Assembly (NCBI GenBank): GCA_965153455.1 | Contig: OZ234503.1 | Coordinates: forward strand, 9,429,118-9,493,117 | Direction: 5' to 3' | DNA: 64,000 bases | Source of the DNA: Sphagnum compactum | Lineage: Eukaryota; Bryophyta; Sphagnopsida; Sphagnales | In this document: one piece after another, positions 38,502 through 52,604 of the stretch | Position numbering within the stretch: the first letter of the stretch is position 1 | Layout of the letters: each line of letters starts with the position of its first letter | Notes under the pieces: model-generated | Database searches by the model: none | The model's input: only the letters and a program-made list of their open reading frames with translations | Told to the model about the DNA's origin: nothing | Made by a program: the position numbers and the translations under genes

Positions 38502-39359
38502 ATGGGCGTGTGACTTGTTCGAATGGATCCAAATCAATAGTACAAAATGATTTGTTAATCTTTTTATAAGATTATCCTTCTCCTCGTTGGATGTTTATAA
38601 GATTTAATATCTAAAATGCGATATTCTCTAGGTATTTTTGAAACAAAAAAAAAAGCTTCTCGGGAAAATTAAACTGTGGTTAACTTACAAAAATTTGTTA
38701 TTCAGATTTCGTTATCAAAATGGAAACTTTTTTTTGGAAAAAGGGGCAAGTCTTATTCGTTTACCGAGTCAATGATAATGAAAGAATATTTACCCATTTT
38801 ATCTTTCTTTTTTGAGTCATTGGAGTTCAGTAGAAATCTAAGGTTTAGTCATCTCTATTAGGATTCGAACAAGAATATATCCATGAAGTTTTTGATATTA
38901 TTAGGAATTAAATATCTTGAAATAGGTGGGGTTAAAGATCACTCAAACGAACAAAAAAAACAAACCAACTTGAGATTGGGACGACGAAGAAAACGTGATG
39001 GAGTATGAAAAGAAAGAAAGACATATATATCTTTTTTTGTTTAAGCCGTACGGAGGCAAACCACCATGTACGGTTTTTGGGGGGGGAAATACATAAAGGT
39101 TTATCTATCTTGATAAAGTATATGATTGGTTCCACAAGCGTCTCGAAATTCAGGCAATTGCAGATGACATTACTAGTAAGTATGTTCCTCCCCATGTCAA
39201 TATATTCTATATTACATGGAAGTGTTGGTGTGGGTGAATCCACACTGACTTGTTTCTATAGTTTGTTTACATATTTTTATACTACCTCTTCTTACTACAA
39301 TTTTTATGTAAATGCATTTATCAATGATTCGTAAACAGGGTATTTCAGGTCCTTTATGA
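38502..39359 (+). pseudogene. petB: Plastid petB with group II intron and internal deletion
   Basis: The 6-bp exon 1 (ATGGGC, 38,502-38,507) precedes GTGTGACTTG, the start of a group II intron. A domain-V-like hairpin (gccgtacgg...ccatgtacggtt) lies near 39,045-39,075. Exon 2 starts at 39,115 with [32 protein letters not shown], then jumps at about 39,212-39,216 to [16 protein letters not shown]. It ends with MIRKQGISGPL and TGA at 39,359 in a shifted frame. Roughly 130 codons of cytochrome b6, including the haem-binding helices, are missing. Confidence 0.92.
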
Positions 39360-39546
39360 GTATAAATCGTTATAGTTACCACGAATATTTATAGTATTAC
39401 AACACGAATTCAATCGCCATAAAAATTTATATTTAATAAATCCATCATATAATATATGAAATATGTAGTAATATTTTATGGATTTCTTTATTTCAGAATC
39501 TTTTGAATACTTCATTTAAGGATTTTTTTTAGTGAGACGATAGATT

Positions 39547-40357
39547 ATGGGAATGTGTGACCTAAATTCCTTATTGGATTGTGTAGATATCTCAATCAAT
39601 CTGCCGCATTAATATCAAAAAAAGAATGTGTTCCTATCCCAATTTATCTTTTTCTCCAATAGACAAATAAAAAACTTGGCTGAAAAAAACGAGTTTCGTT
39701 TTCAAGGGAAATTCCTTCTATGATATGTTTCATCAGTCGAATATTCACCAATCGAATAGGCTTCGTTAAATTTGATAGGAAGAAAAGAAACAAATAAATA
39801 TATTGTATGATAAGAAAAGCGCATCCATTTCCTTTGTGTTTTTCGCTAGAATAGGCATCATCGGAGTAAAAGAAAGGTCTAATGGAAAGAATAAGCCGAT
39901 ATATTGACGGGTCAATACCTAGTATAGTTTAAAAAATTCAAAGTGTCCAAAAGAAACGACTTACAAGGAATAAGATTGTCCAAAAATATATTGATTTTTA
40001 TATAAAAACTCATAAATAGACTTGGATCATGAGTTTACGATTGGAATGAAACTCGTTTTATTTATTAAAAAAAAAAAGTCTTTAATTTGTTTCAACTTAT
40101 ATCACTTGAAGTGAATTAAAGATGCGATATACATATACATAGTAGGAGTCGGACGAAAAAAAAGTTCATGTCCAATTCTTTTGGGGGAATATTCCTTTTC
40201 GATAACCTATCCTAATAACAAAAAAACCAAATTATGAGTGATCTTGTATTGCGGGCCAAATTAGCTAAGGGTATGGGACATAATTATTATGGAGAAGTCG
40301 CTTGGCCGAATGATCTTTTGTATATCTTTCCAATAGTTATTTTAGGTACTACTAGTG
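39547..40357 (+). pseudogene. petD: Plastid petD, 3'-truncated, with group II intron
   Basis: Exon 1 (ATGGGAAT, 39,547-39,554) is followed by GTGTGACC and a group II intron whose domain V (gtcggacg...ttcatgtcc) lies near 40,147-40,175. Exon 2 starts near 40,218 (TKKPN), shifts by one base, then reads [36 protein letters not shown] and breaks off at about 40,357 into non-plastid DNA. The remaining three quarters of subunit IV is absent. Confidence 0.92.
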
Positions 40358-41100
40358 GGTACCCGTGACAAAAATTCATTGAAAAGTCCCCCATGAAAAC
40401 ATACATGGTGCCCTGTTCCCCACCAGTAGCACAAAGCAATCATAGAAATGGAACGCAAAGAACTCACTGTGAACGTTTTTGAACTTGGAGAAAGTCAGTA
40501 GAGCGTAGGAAATGTGCTCTGGGAACGTAGGACACATGATTAGGGAATGTACGCAATGTGGTTGGGGAACGTGTAAGATTGATTCAGGGAATTACGGTGT
40601 CTCCGAGAACTCAGTCAGTTCGTGACGACGCGATCGATGGCTGGTGCGGGGAGACGGAGGATCCAGCGAGCGTGTGTCTCTCCGCCATCACGACCCGCAC
40701 CTGGCGCTGGAACATTTCAGGCCAGGTGCGGCTCATTTTGGGACCTCGTTTCTATCATCTGGGGGGTTGCAGAATCGGCCTTGCAGAGACTGTTAACGGG
40801 TCGGAATGGACAGGTTCAGATAGACACACTGACAGACCAAGTGAATTATAGGACCTCATTTCTGTCATCTGGGGGGTTGCAGAATCGGCCTCGTAGAGAC
40901 TGTTAACGGGTCGGAATGGACAGGTTCAGACAGACACACTGATAGACCAAGTGAATTAATATATAGGATTGCATGTACAAGGTTTAGGGTTTAGGGTTAG
41001 CATCTAAGGAGTATTCAGTCCCACGCAAATACTCCCTAGAGATTCTATATGAACCTATCAAATGAAAGCATAAGAAACTCTCACAAATGGGCAAAGAAGG
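40358..41100. other. Non-plastid insertion between petD and rpoA
   Basis: GC-richer DNA with no recognised gene interrupts the plastid series. It holds GGGAAC-type degenerate repeats (40,480-40,580), a 2 x 110-bp tandem repeat, and 'ggtttagggtttagggttag' (40,981-41,000), about two and a half plant telomere units. Terminal repeats and target duplications were not found. Confidence 0.65.
40741..40960. repeat. 2 x 110-bp tandem repeat
   Basis: Units start at 40,741 and 40,851 ('ggacctc.tttct.tcatct') and share 'ggttgcagaatcggcct' and 'acgggtcggaatggacag' with a few substitutions. Confidence 0.93.
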
Positions 41101-41214
41101 AATGGGAACATTCCCAATGATTTGTTTTGTTTCAAAATAATTATGAGAAGGGCCTAATCTATATATATTCTTTTATCTTTAAAAAAAAAAGATGGAGTCA
41201 TTCACTATTTAATG

Positions 41215-41562
41215 GAAGTAAAGCTTATTTTTGGGTAATTTTATCGAAAAACGTTTTTGTAGAGCTTTCAATACTTGAACAGATTACTTTTCGAAATTTT
41301 TTATTTTCATCAAATTATCCTGACTATAACTTAACAAATTAGATATCGTACGTACATCAACTCTCTTGGGACAGTTATAAGCTCTGGTACGTAACTCTAG
41401 TTGGTCGATAAATACATCTTTAAAAGTCATTTCCTTTTCCATCTTATCCTCTGATGGTAAAATGGAGCGTCTTAGAGGAAACATGGTGCGTATTAGATCC
41501 ATTCTTATTTCCTAATCCATGCATTACTTCTTTTTTCTCCGCATGTAGGAACGGAATAAATA
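41215..41562 (-). pseudogene. rpoA: Plastid rpoA, C-terminal domain fragment
   Basis: The minus strand reads TFKDVFIDQLELRTRAYNCPKR, then LLSYSQDNLMKIKNFEK and a stop at about 41,284-41,286. The tail continues past it in the same frame (SVQVLKALQKRFSIKLPKN). This is the C-terminal domain of the plastid RNA polymerase alpha subunit. The 5' part is cut off at about 41,563, where AKR unit B begins. Orientation after petD matches plastomes. Confidence 0.9.
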
Positions 41563-43948
<2,386 letters not shown>

Positions 43949-43974
43949 TACTCACATCATGACCCAATCAGTGT

Positions 43975-44230
43975 TGTTTTGTTATTTTTTTGCAATTTTG
44001 TGTTGTAGCCAAAGTGGTGATGATCCACTGGAAGATTTAGCCAAATTTGGCTAAAATTTAAACATGAAAGTAAGTTGTTCTTAAAAAAAGTTTCTTCTAT
44101 ATTTTTGCTACCTGCTTGAACCACGTATAGAAATCTGGCGATCTTTTCCTTAAATTTTGATTGAATTTTGGCTATTGAAAATCTACAAAAGCACAAAATT
44201 TTAGCACTTGGTATTTTTAATATATCATTT
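43975..44230 (-). repeat. Dispersed repeat family T, copy 4 (inverted)
   Basis: Contains 'ttttgtgttgtagccaaag', 'gaagatttagccaaatttgg', 'gctacctgcttgaacc' and 'tagaaatctggcga', the same phrases as the other copies. It begins about 30 bp beyond the right edge of AKR unit B. Confidence 0.65.
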
Positions 44231-44234
44231 TGGC

Positions 44235-45170
44235 CATATATGACCAGGAAAAAAAGGCTGCTCCCAACCCTCTTTGGGGTAGTGCTGGGCAGGGCAGCAG
44301 CAAAAACCGTACCTTGTAAAAGAAGGGTTTTTGTGCCCATTTTCTGAAAGCAATGCAAAGTGGGAGGGGGACCCAAATGTAACCTGTGTCACTTCACGTG
44401 CTTGCCCGAGTTTAAATTTTCACCTGCCCAATTTCACCCCACTCAAGTTAATGCTTACTTCCAATGAAAAAGTGGCTATGGAGGATGGGGGATTTCCATA
44501 CCTACTCATGCTTGGCACTACCTTAGTACCTTAACAAATTCGATGATAACTAAATTATTTTGCAAATTGTCAAAAATTTTAAGAAATTTGTATTGCCCAA
44601 ATTGCTGAAATTGTGAAATTTCAAATAAAAAAACTGAAGTACGATTGCATACAAGAATTGAGAAATGTAATGCATGAATGCTGTCTATCAAAATGGATGA
44701 AAATTGATTGGCATCCTCATTCATGCTGAAAATATTAAATATTTTAAAAATGCAAGTCAAAAATCTCAAACATTCATATACTATTTGCCAATTTTAATTT
44801 TAATAAATAAATAAATTATTCAACACTAGGGTGCCAAATTTGTTAAGTACTACCATAATTAATTCTTAAGATTTCCAGTCAAAAAATAATGATAATTAAC
44901 AATACTCTCTTGAAATTGCAAAGAACCGAACCCAAAACCAATTTAATGTAGGCAATAATTCAAAAACACTAGGATACCAAGATAGTTTTAGAACTTATAT
45001 GTGGACTTAGCATATTTAATAACTATTGTTGAAATTCCAAAATATTCAAATTGGGCCTACCATACCTTCCTTTTTTTCCAAAAATTAATTGTGTCGGCAA
45101 GATTTGCTGATCATGAGCCATAGGCAAAACATAAGGGAACTACAAAGAAAAAAAAGATCAAAAATATAGG
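44235..45170. other. Intergenic DNA
   Basis: AT-rich sequence with no gene recognised. Confidence 0.5.
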
Positions 45171-45171
45171 A

Positions 45172-45512
45172 GGGATTTTCACAAATATAAGTTGACCTCC
45201 AAAGACACTAGGAGATTTCTCAGAGTGCCCTAAGGTAAGGGAGGTTTAGGTTTAGGGTTACAAGTTGAATTATGGTGGGTGGTAAGGCCAATGGTAGTTG
45301 GTAATTAGCATAGTGATTCTGATCCAATATATGACCCGGATAACCAATGTGGTCATAGCTATGGGACAGGAATAGCCGTAAAAATTAGTAACAAAGTGAT
45401 AGGCTAATTGCAAAGAAAAAATCAATTGCATTATTGCCACATTTTGTACATGAATAATGCATTGATTTGCCAATGTATGGCATATATATGTGTTTTGAGT
45501 AGATGGGTAGGC
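45172..45512. repeat. 340-bp duplicated segment, copy 1
   Basis: Nearly identical to 55,728-56,070, from 'ggagggattttcacaaa' to 'gttttgagtagatgg'. Contains 'ggtttaggtttagggtta'. No gene. Confidence 0.92.
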
Positions 45513-45680
45513 TACAATATTGTTGCAAGATGTAAAGAAAGAGGGGTTTCATCTAAGGGTTATTCTTCTTCCAAAAGGATGGCCTCTATGGGCCCCTTGT
45601 TCCTAGTGCTCAAGATGGGCTAAAAGTGTAGAATTTGTAACTACACACCATTGCCCAATCCAACCCAAGTACCAAGGAAT

Positions 45681-48600
45681 AAAACATATATACAATGACA
45701 AGCATATACTATGACTCAAAAGTTTCAACTAAAGTTTTTTCTAGAACTTTGAACACAAAATTTCACTTTAAATTTGAGGGATTTTACAAAATTGGAAGAT
45801 CACAAGAAAAAAACTATCTTCCACATTCTTAAGTCCCCACAAATTCAATTTTTAAAATTATTTTCAAAGAGTAAAGAGAACAACTCTTGGACTCTTCAAA
45901 AATGATAATGTCAATTGAGGAAAAGCCTCCAAGTTGTTATGTACATAGGTTTTTGCAAAATTGATGTAGCCTTTTATTTTACACAAATTTCCTTATAATT
46001 ATGGCGACGTCGACACATAGCTTTAAAGTAACCGCCCACACGAGGCTTGCAAATACTCGTTCATTCTTGTGGGAAGAAGAATGATGGAAGTTTCTATGCC
46101 ACTTTCATTTCCAACTTTTTGCTCCATGGGATGTGCAATGAAATAATGATGATGTAAACTTGCCATACTTAATTAAAAGCTTTTTATGTCATTTTGAGTC
46201 ATTCATGTCATTGTAGTCGCAACATGCACAAACATAGTCAAACTTTTAACATGTAAATGTAGTTTTGACAACATATTGATTGACCATTCTCAAAAATACT
46301 TGTAGCATATTTTTATTATATTAAAATTTTATTTTTTTATTCTTGACTTATGATCAACTCATCAGAGATCTCAATGGTTTCATGTTTTTTACTTGTGATT
46401 TTTTAATTATTTTCTTGTATTTATGTCCAAAAATATATTTTTTAAATAAATTTTTTGACATATTATTTTAATGTTAAGTATGCACCCAATTGCACTTCGT
46501 CTAAAAGTTGAAAAGAAAGGGCAATCTTTGATACATATGTTTAAATTAATGAATGTTTTTTTGAAAAAGAATGGTAAAACTTCATTCCTCTTTTTTCATA
46601 TTCTAGTCTTGTTAAGTATAACACAATAGAACCTTTATAATTCATGAATTTGACACCTAATTATTTTTTGAAGAGTTATAATTTTAACAAAAATATAAAA
46701 CTTTTGTTACAAAGTGCTTGAAACATATCCACCCACTATCACTAAGTGAGGAATTAAGATTTATGAACATCCACACCACTTCACACAATTATTATGATGG
46801 TTCCAAACCATGTTGTGCAGTTTTTTTGAAAAAGAAATTATGATCCTAGTTTTGATTTTTTTTGTGAATTGGAGGTTTTTCAAGTGCAAGTTTTCTTCCC
46901 ATTTAAAAACCTTACAATTTTGATTCTAACACATTTTTTCAAATTCAAGAACCTTTGGGTTTAGTTCAAAACAATGGTTTGGTTCCATGTAGACATTATA
47001 CATCCCCTAACAATGCTAGATATTGTATAACAAAATAAATAAATTAATCAAATTAAAATCAAGGTTTGTATAGGTATGGAGTTCAACAACTAATAAAAAT
47101 TCATATTGAACTTTGAAGTTGAGCCTACTTCTCAACTTTTTAAAAAATTCAGCTTGCCTATTTCAAGAATTTACCCATGTTTTCTCAACAGTTTTTTCAC
47201 AATTCCACTTTCTAATCCAAATCTAGCAAAAGAATAGTTTCAATGTTTGGATTTTGTGTCGGTTCTAACAAAAAGATGTGAACTTGGGTCCAAGTGACAA
47301 CGACCTAACCCTAATGTCTAAGTTTTAACACTAGAAATTAGAACCTTCACAACATTAATCCAAACATGTAATTAGAACCCACAAAACATTTAACAACTAA
47401 CTAATCTTTCATGTCTTGAAGTGGTAAATTAAATTGCATGTTGAGATTTTTTTAATATAATTTTACAATGATTCTCAAAATAGTTTATGGGAACATTTCA
47501 TAAATTTGAAATAAATTTAATGAATTAAAAATATCCCAAATCATTTTTAAAAATTGTAACCAATGTTTTGATTGTTCAATCTTTTTTAAAAAAGTGATTT
47601 GGATGCTCTATATTCATCTTATTTGCATTCATTTTATATACACATTTACAATTAATAATATAATGTGACATTTTTTAATCATAAAATATTTATGTTAACT
47701 TGTAAATAATGATTCCAAAGTTATTCTCCTTGAATAACTAATATAGTTGCACCACATCAACTTGATTAACTTACACGTCGTTTTTTAAGCAAAACACCAA
47801 GGAAATGAGATCGGTGTTAAGCTCAGTGAATAAATCTAATGAATGCCAAGAGTTTAAATGTTGAATTGGCTGTAAATTGTAAAATTCTCCAGAAATATCA
47901 AAATATGGTCTTATTATAAGATGTTTCAAAGTGGGGTGTTTGCATAAAGAGTTTTGTAAAAATCAAAAACAAAAAACTCAAATGGTTTCTTCTACCAAAT
48001 GGTGAAGTGACTCTTTTCAACTATATATATTTTTCTGCATAGATTCTAAAGAAAACAACCCTATGTAGAAATACACAAAATGTGGGTAAATAAATAGTAT
48101 TGTTGAAAAAAATCTTTTGGTAGTGTTTGGTTTTCTCCACGAACAAAAACAATAACATAAAAATGATCTTCCTCTTTGTCACAAAAATTAACACAAGTAA
48201 AAAGTAATAGAATTGACATAAGGCAAAGATTTATCCTATTACGATAAATAAATCCACAATTATATCTTAGATCAACCTTTCAACTTTATCTTTATTTTGG
48301 GATTTTAAATGAAGACCTCATTTTGAAGTAAATACTTCATTTTTGTTGTTGAGGTCCATCTTATCTTTCATTGAGCCTTTGGCATCACAAAAGGAGGAAC
48401 ATTGTGTGTATGTGTGTTTGTTCAAGAAGGTCAAAATGTGTAATTAGGAGTCAAATGGATTATTTTGGAAAAGGACTACAAGTCTTTTTCTCATAAATAA
48501 CTTTTACATGCAAATGAATTTTTGAATGAAACTTTTTGTAACTTGTTTTTCAAAATATTTAATTTTTTTGAATGCATCACATTTATTTTGTTACACATTA

Positions 48601-50460
48601 TTGAATAAAAATGAAAATTTAAAAATTTGCTAGTTCCTTACATATTTAATTATTCATTTTGAAAAATGATCTAAATTCTAAGTTATCACCAAAAATTATA
48701 ATTTCACATTCTTTGGTTTTATTATACTTTTAAGCTATGACCTTTTTGAACACATCATGTATATTATAACCCATTTATATGTGGTAAAGGACTCGTAAAA
48801 CTTTGAAATTCTGAAGCAATTTTGAAACATTCTTTGAATGTTTAAAGTTTTAGAATTTTACATTATAAAAATATGAATATTTTTTGAGTGTGGCTCATAT
48901 TTTTTTATCATTTATATTTTTTTCAATGCAATTTCTTTTATTATATGAGTCTTTTTTATGATCCTTTACAAAATTGACTTCTTTTGACGTAATCATGTAC
49001 ATTTTCAAACAACTTACATTAAAACCAAAACTTAAAATTGGATCAAATGAATTTTCATTCTAAAGTTTTTAACATCCATATGAGAAAAAAAGGATTAACT
49101 TGCCATGATTACTATGGTTTCAAATGATTTTTTGTTTGAAAAATGTGATTTTGATTGATTATGTCTAACGTTTAACACCATTTTTTGCTCCTCGTTACAT
49201 GTTTTCTTCTACCAAATGGTGAAGTAACTCTTTTCAACCACAAATAGTTTTTTACATACATCCTAAATGCAACAACCTTATGTATTTTTAAAACATTTCC
49301 ATGATTCATTATAAATAGAGTTTTAATGCAAGGACAATTGCTGATTTGCTTGTTCAACAACCCGTACTATACCATCCACACAACATAAGAACAAACAAGG
49401 CAAACAAGACTATTATCTTTGGCCTTTGATTCATGTTGGGATACCATGCCTTGCTTGACAACCTTCAAAAGTTTGTAGTGACATTTTTGGGTATGTCAAT
49501 GTGCTTGATCATGAATATCAATGCTCATAACAAAAAGAGGTAATTGAATAATGTTACTAAAATTCCTTTGTGACATAAACACATAAATGCATGATAGCAA
49601 AATAGACACAAATCCAAGAAACCTTAAACAACACCAAAAATTCAACAAGTTTTAAACTAGGACAATTATCGAGGGCTCCATGCTCATGTTTATTGAATGC
49701 ATGATCATTGGTTGTTGCACTTGGAGCCTAGAGGTGACGCATCAATTCATTCCTCAATGCATAATAACCCTTAAGTTTTCTATTTCATTTGCATTATCTT
49801 TCTACTCAACAAAAATGAAACCCCAACATATGTGAATGTTTTATTCATCAAAAAATGTTCAAGGGACAAGATGCCTTCATATTTATGGTCATATTGTGAA
49901 TGATCACATAGGCATGAAGGATGTTAATCATAATGCCCCTATCCCATTGTTATGCCAAAAAGTGATTGCAACATGCCAAATCACCATTCAAGATCTTTTT
50001 GAGTTGTTTTTTGTTGAATTGCAAACTATTTCTTTTTCTTCCATCTTCAACTCATGAAGTGTTTGCACAAAGATTGGCTACATTGGATGATATTATTGAC
50101 TAGCAATTAGTAGTCAAAGTAGTTCATGTAGTGATGTCCATTCACCTCAAGGCTCATGTTCTTTCTTGCACCTTGTAACTAAAAGGAACTTGTGTAACAC
50201 ACTTATGTCAATGTTGTCAGTACGCATACCAAAAGAGTAATGCCAAATTCAAAGACTTTGATCTCAAATGGCTTTTGAAATTGTGGAACAATTCTTATTT
50301 CTATTAGTTTTCCAAATTCACTTGTCTCAAGTACAATGCTTAAGTGACTCTCAAATGGCATGGACAATTTTCTTTAAACTTTCCATGGTTTTTGCTCTCT
50401 CGTAAACAATATTCATTTATGGCATTAGTTAAAACTCCGTATTCAAACATCTTGATGAAA
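45681..50460. repeat. Large segmental duplication, copy 1
   Basis: Collinear with 58,222-64,000 from 'aaacatatatacaatgac' onward, with many substitutions and small indels. It lacks three blocks found in the other copy (about 300, 610 and 105 bp). Apart from a PIF/Harbinger relic at its right end it is non-coding. Confidence 0.92.
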
Positions 50461-50640
50461 TCCATGCATTTTTGAAGAGGTAGGTCCATATCGCCAAATG
50501 AATTTTTGCCTTGCACAAAACACACATCATGGGCGATAACAAATTTAAGAAACTTCAAAACTAACAAATACCTCATTTCATAATGACATTGGAACACCTC
50601 GTCATTGTAAACAATTGTGCTTCAACAACTTGTCCATCCC
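49850..50640 (-). pseudogene. PIF/Harbinger transposase relic
   Basis: On the minus strand 50,597-50,340 reads FQCHYEMRYLLVLKFLKFV, then FVQGKNSFGDMDLPLQKCMD, then EYGVLTNAINEYC. This follows the plant HARBI1-like pattern (FRMRRPLFLRI ... FVQ ... LQKCTAALRMLAYG ... DAIDEYCRI). Further along, near 49,960-49,870, WDRGIMINILHAYVIIHNM matches the C-terminal 'MRACIILHNMI' motif of the family. The DDE core between them is too broken to read. It is inactive. Confidence 0.8.
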
Positions 50641-50644
50641 TTTG

Positions 50645-51660
50645 CACATTGTCTCTTTGGCTTGATCTACTCTTTATGTGTTGGATTTGATTTTCAACAT
50701 CAATAAGTTATGAGCAATGTGATTGGTTCCATCATCAACATAAAGATGCTCTAACAACCTTTGATGCTAAGCATCCATGATGTTCATTGTTGCGAATAAG
50801 ATAGAGTAGAGAATTTACATGGATAACAATGGTGAAATGAATAGACAAACTTGAGAAAATGCAATGTTAGGTAAGGAAGGACATGCACATATACATATAA
50901 AATGCACTTATATTTCATTCTATTTACATGTGTGTCATATGTGTTTTAGACACATGACATTCGTGTGCAAAAAACATGAATTTCAAGAGATTGCATCATG
51001 AAGATAATGAGTATTACTAAAAGAGTTGTGAAGTGGCATGGACAAATGGAACTTTCTTGCATAAACCCAAATCAAAATCAGACTCCCATTTTGGGGCTTT
51101 AAAAAAATTTGGCCCCAAAAGAGGAGGCAAGCAAGGTGAATTTGCAGGGACACGCACATGCTTAAATTGCATCCCAAAGTGTTAGTTGGTAGTGGCAACC
51201 AACACGGGAAGTCATGACCCAGTTCGCGTACTATAATCGTGTAGATTGGGATTTACGTTTTCGCAAAGTGTAAACGTCGTTTTTCGTACCTTGATAAACA
51301 TACCTTTAGTTAAGCTCGATTGTTGTGATCGAGGCGCAAGGTTGGGAAAGGAGTCATGTCAAGTAACTTATGTCAAGATTAGACTTGGCTTGAATTTCTC
51401 ATGAGGAGAAGGATTGAATAATTGCCTCCCAAATGAGGGCGTCGTTAATTAAGCTAGTTTAGGTCTTTTGACAAAGGAAAGGTTAAGGGTTTTTCATGAG
51501 ACCCCCTTGGACTTGCCGAAAAAGTGTTGGAAATTTGGGGATGCCTAAGTTAACTTGAGACAAGGTCCTGCCGTAAAAGTCGACAATCGTTGGCCTAGGA
51601 TCCAAATGAAGCAACTGCATTGAGGAAATAAATTCTAAGTGCCAACGAGGACATTGACTT
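50645..51660. other. Intergenic DNA
   Basis: No gene recognised; composition becomes less AT-rich after about 51,200. Confidence 0.45.
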
Positions 51661-51664
51661 ATTC

Positions 51665-52604
51665 TTCTAGTGAGGGAGAGTGTCACAACCTTAGCCTAAG
51701 GCTCGCAACCAAAGCAAGGGCTTGCAAAGGTGCGGGGCAAGAGTGAAGCTCGAGAGTCACATTTCATGCTCCCGAGAATGTAAGAGAATGTGAGGTAAAG
51801 AACCCCCACATTCGCAAATGAACTCCCACTTTGGGAGTTGGAGTCTCGATGGATTCTTGAATTTTCAGAGAGCGATTGCAGGGGTCATAACTCATTGGAT
51901 TGAAAATTTTTTTATACCATGAAAAATTTCTTGGAACTTAGGTGTGTAAAATGGGTTCGCATGACCCATTTGGGTATTTAAAAAAGAAGTTATGGCCAAA
52001 AGAAGGGTCGGGAGTCACATTTGCTAATTTTACTTTCGACCACTAAAAGTTGGGAATCGCCCTGATTTACTTATGTGCAGGTGGCGTGTCACATGCTATT
52101 GAAAAACTCTCAACGAGGGCTACAAAGTTTTTTCAAACGTCGCTTCAATCGGAGGTCTGCACAAAACGTTATGGGCCTCCAAAGTCATGCGAGGCCTAAT
52201 TTAAAAAAATTTGCGAATTTCGAGACTCGCAATTTGGGAGTCTCGGGACAAAATGACATTTGGGTGTAGGCCCTATGGCCAGGCACAAAGATTATTATAA
52301 AGGGGAAGGTGATGGTTTCCCCGAAGTCTCGACCGTGGTGAGTCTTGTGAATCTGTGTTTGCCCGTGCCTTGTTTGTGGAAGAAAAGTGTTTCGACTACA
52401 CACTAACCAACTTGTTGTTTGGTTTGTGCAAGTTCCTGTGAATAATTGACCCGCTTGTCACTTGTCCTAGTCCCCATCCCGGAACTCTAGCATGCTACTA
52501 TCCTCTCAAAGTGCTACGAACCAAGGAGTGTACTTAAACTCCTTACCTTTTCATTGTTTTCACCTTTGGACTCGTAGTTGAGTCCATCAAGGAGTTTGGG
52601 GTGC
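51665..52604. other. Non-coding block, possible LTR remnant
   Basis: A moderately GC-rich block starts with TGTCACAACC (51,681) and ends near GGGGTGCGTCA (52,608). This is compatible with a solo long terminal repeat, but no target duplication or partner LTR was found. No coding motifs. Confidence 0.3.

Larger units (their letters stand above)
27997..41562. other. Nuclear insertion of plastid DNA (NUPT1), split by later insertions
   Basis: Plastid genes stand in the standard land-plant order and orientation: 5'-rps12(-), clpP(-), psbB(+), psbT(+), psbN(-), psbH(+), petB(+), petD(+), rpoA(-). Many copies carry stops, frameshifts and deletions, so this is decayed nuclear plastid DNA, not a plastome. 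It is broken by a Tigger element (30,215-32,108), a hAT element (34,188-36,682) and non-plastid DNA (about 40,358-41,100). The left edge abuts AKR unit A and the right edge abuts AKR unit B. 27,997-28,740 looks plastid-like in composition, but I could not name its genes. Confidence 0.93.

Noticed and set aside
38502-40217. Active group II introns
   Set aside because: Domain V-like hairpins of the petB and petD introns are present, but they are plastid passengers with no maturase or mobility function.
27997-41562. Window might be plastid genome
   Set aside because: Genes carry stops, frameshifts and deletions, are broken by nuclear-type transposons and are flanked by spliced nuclear genes.
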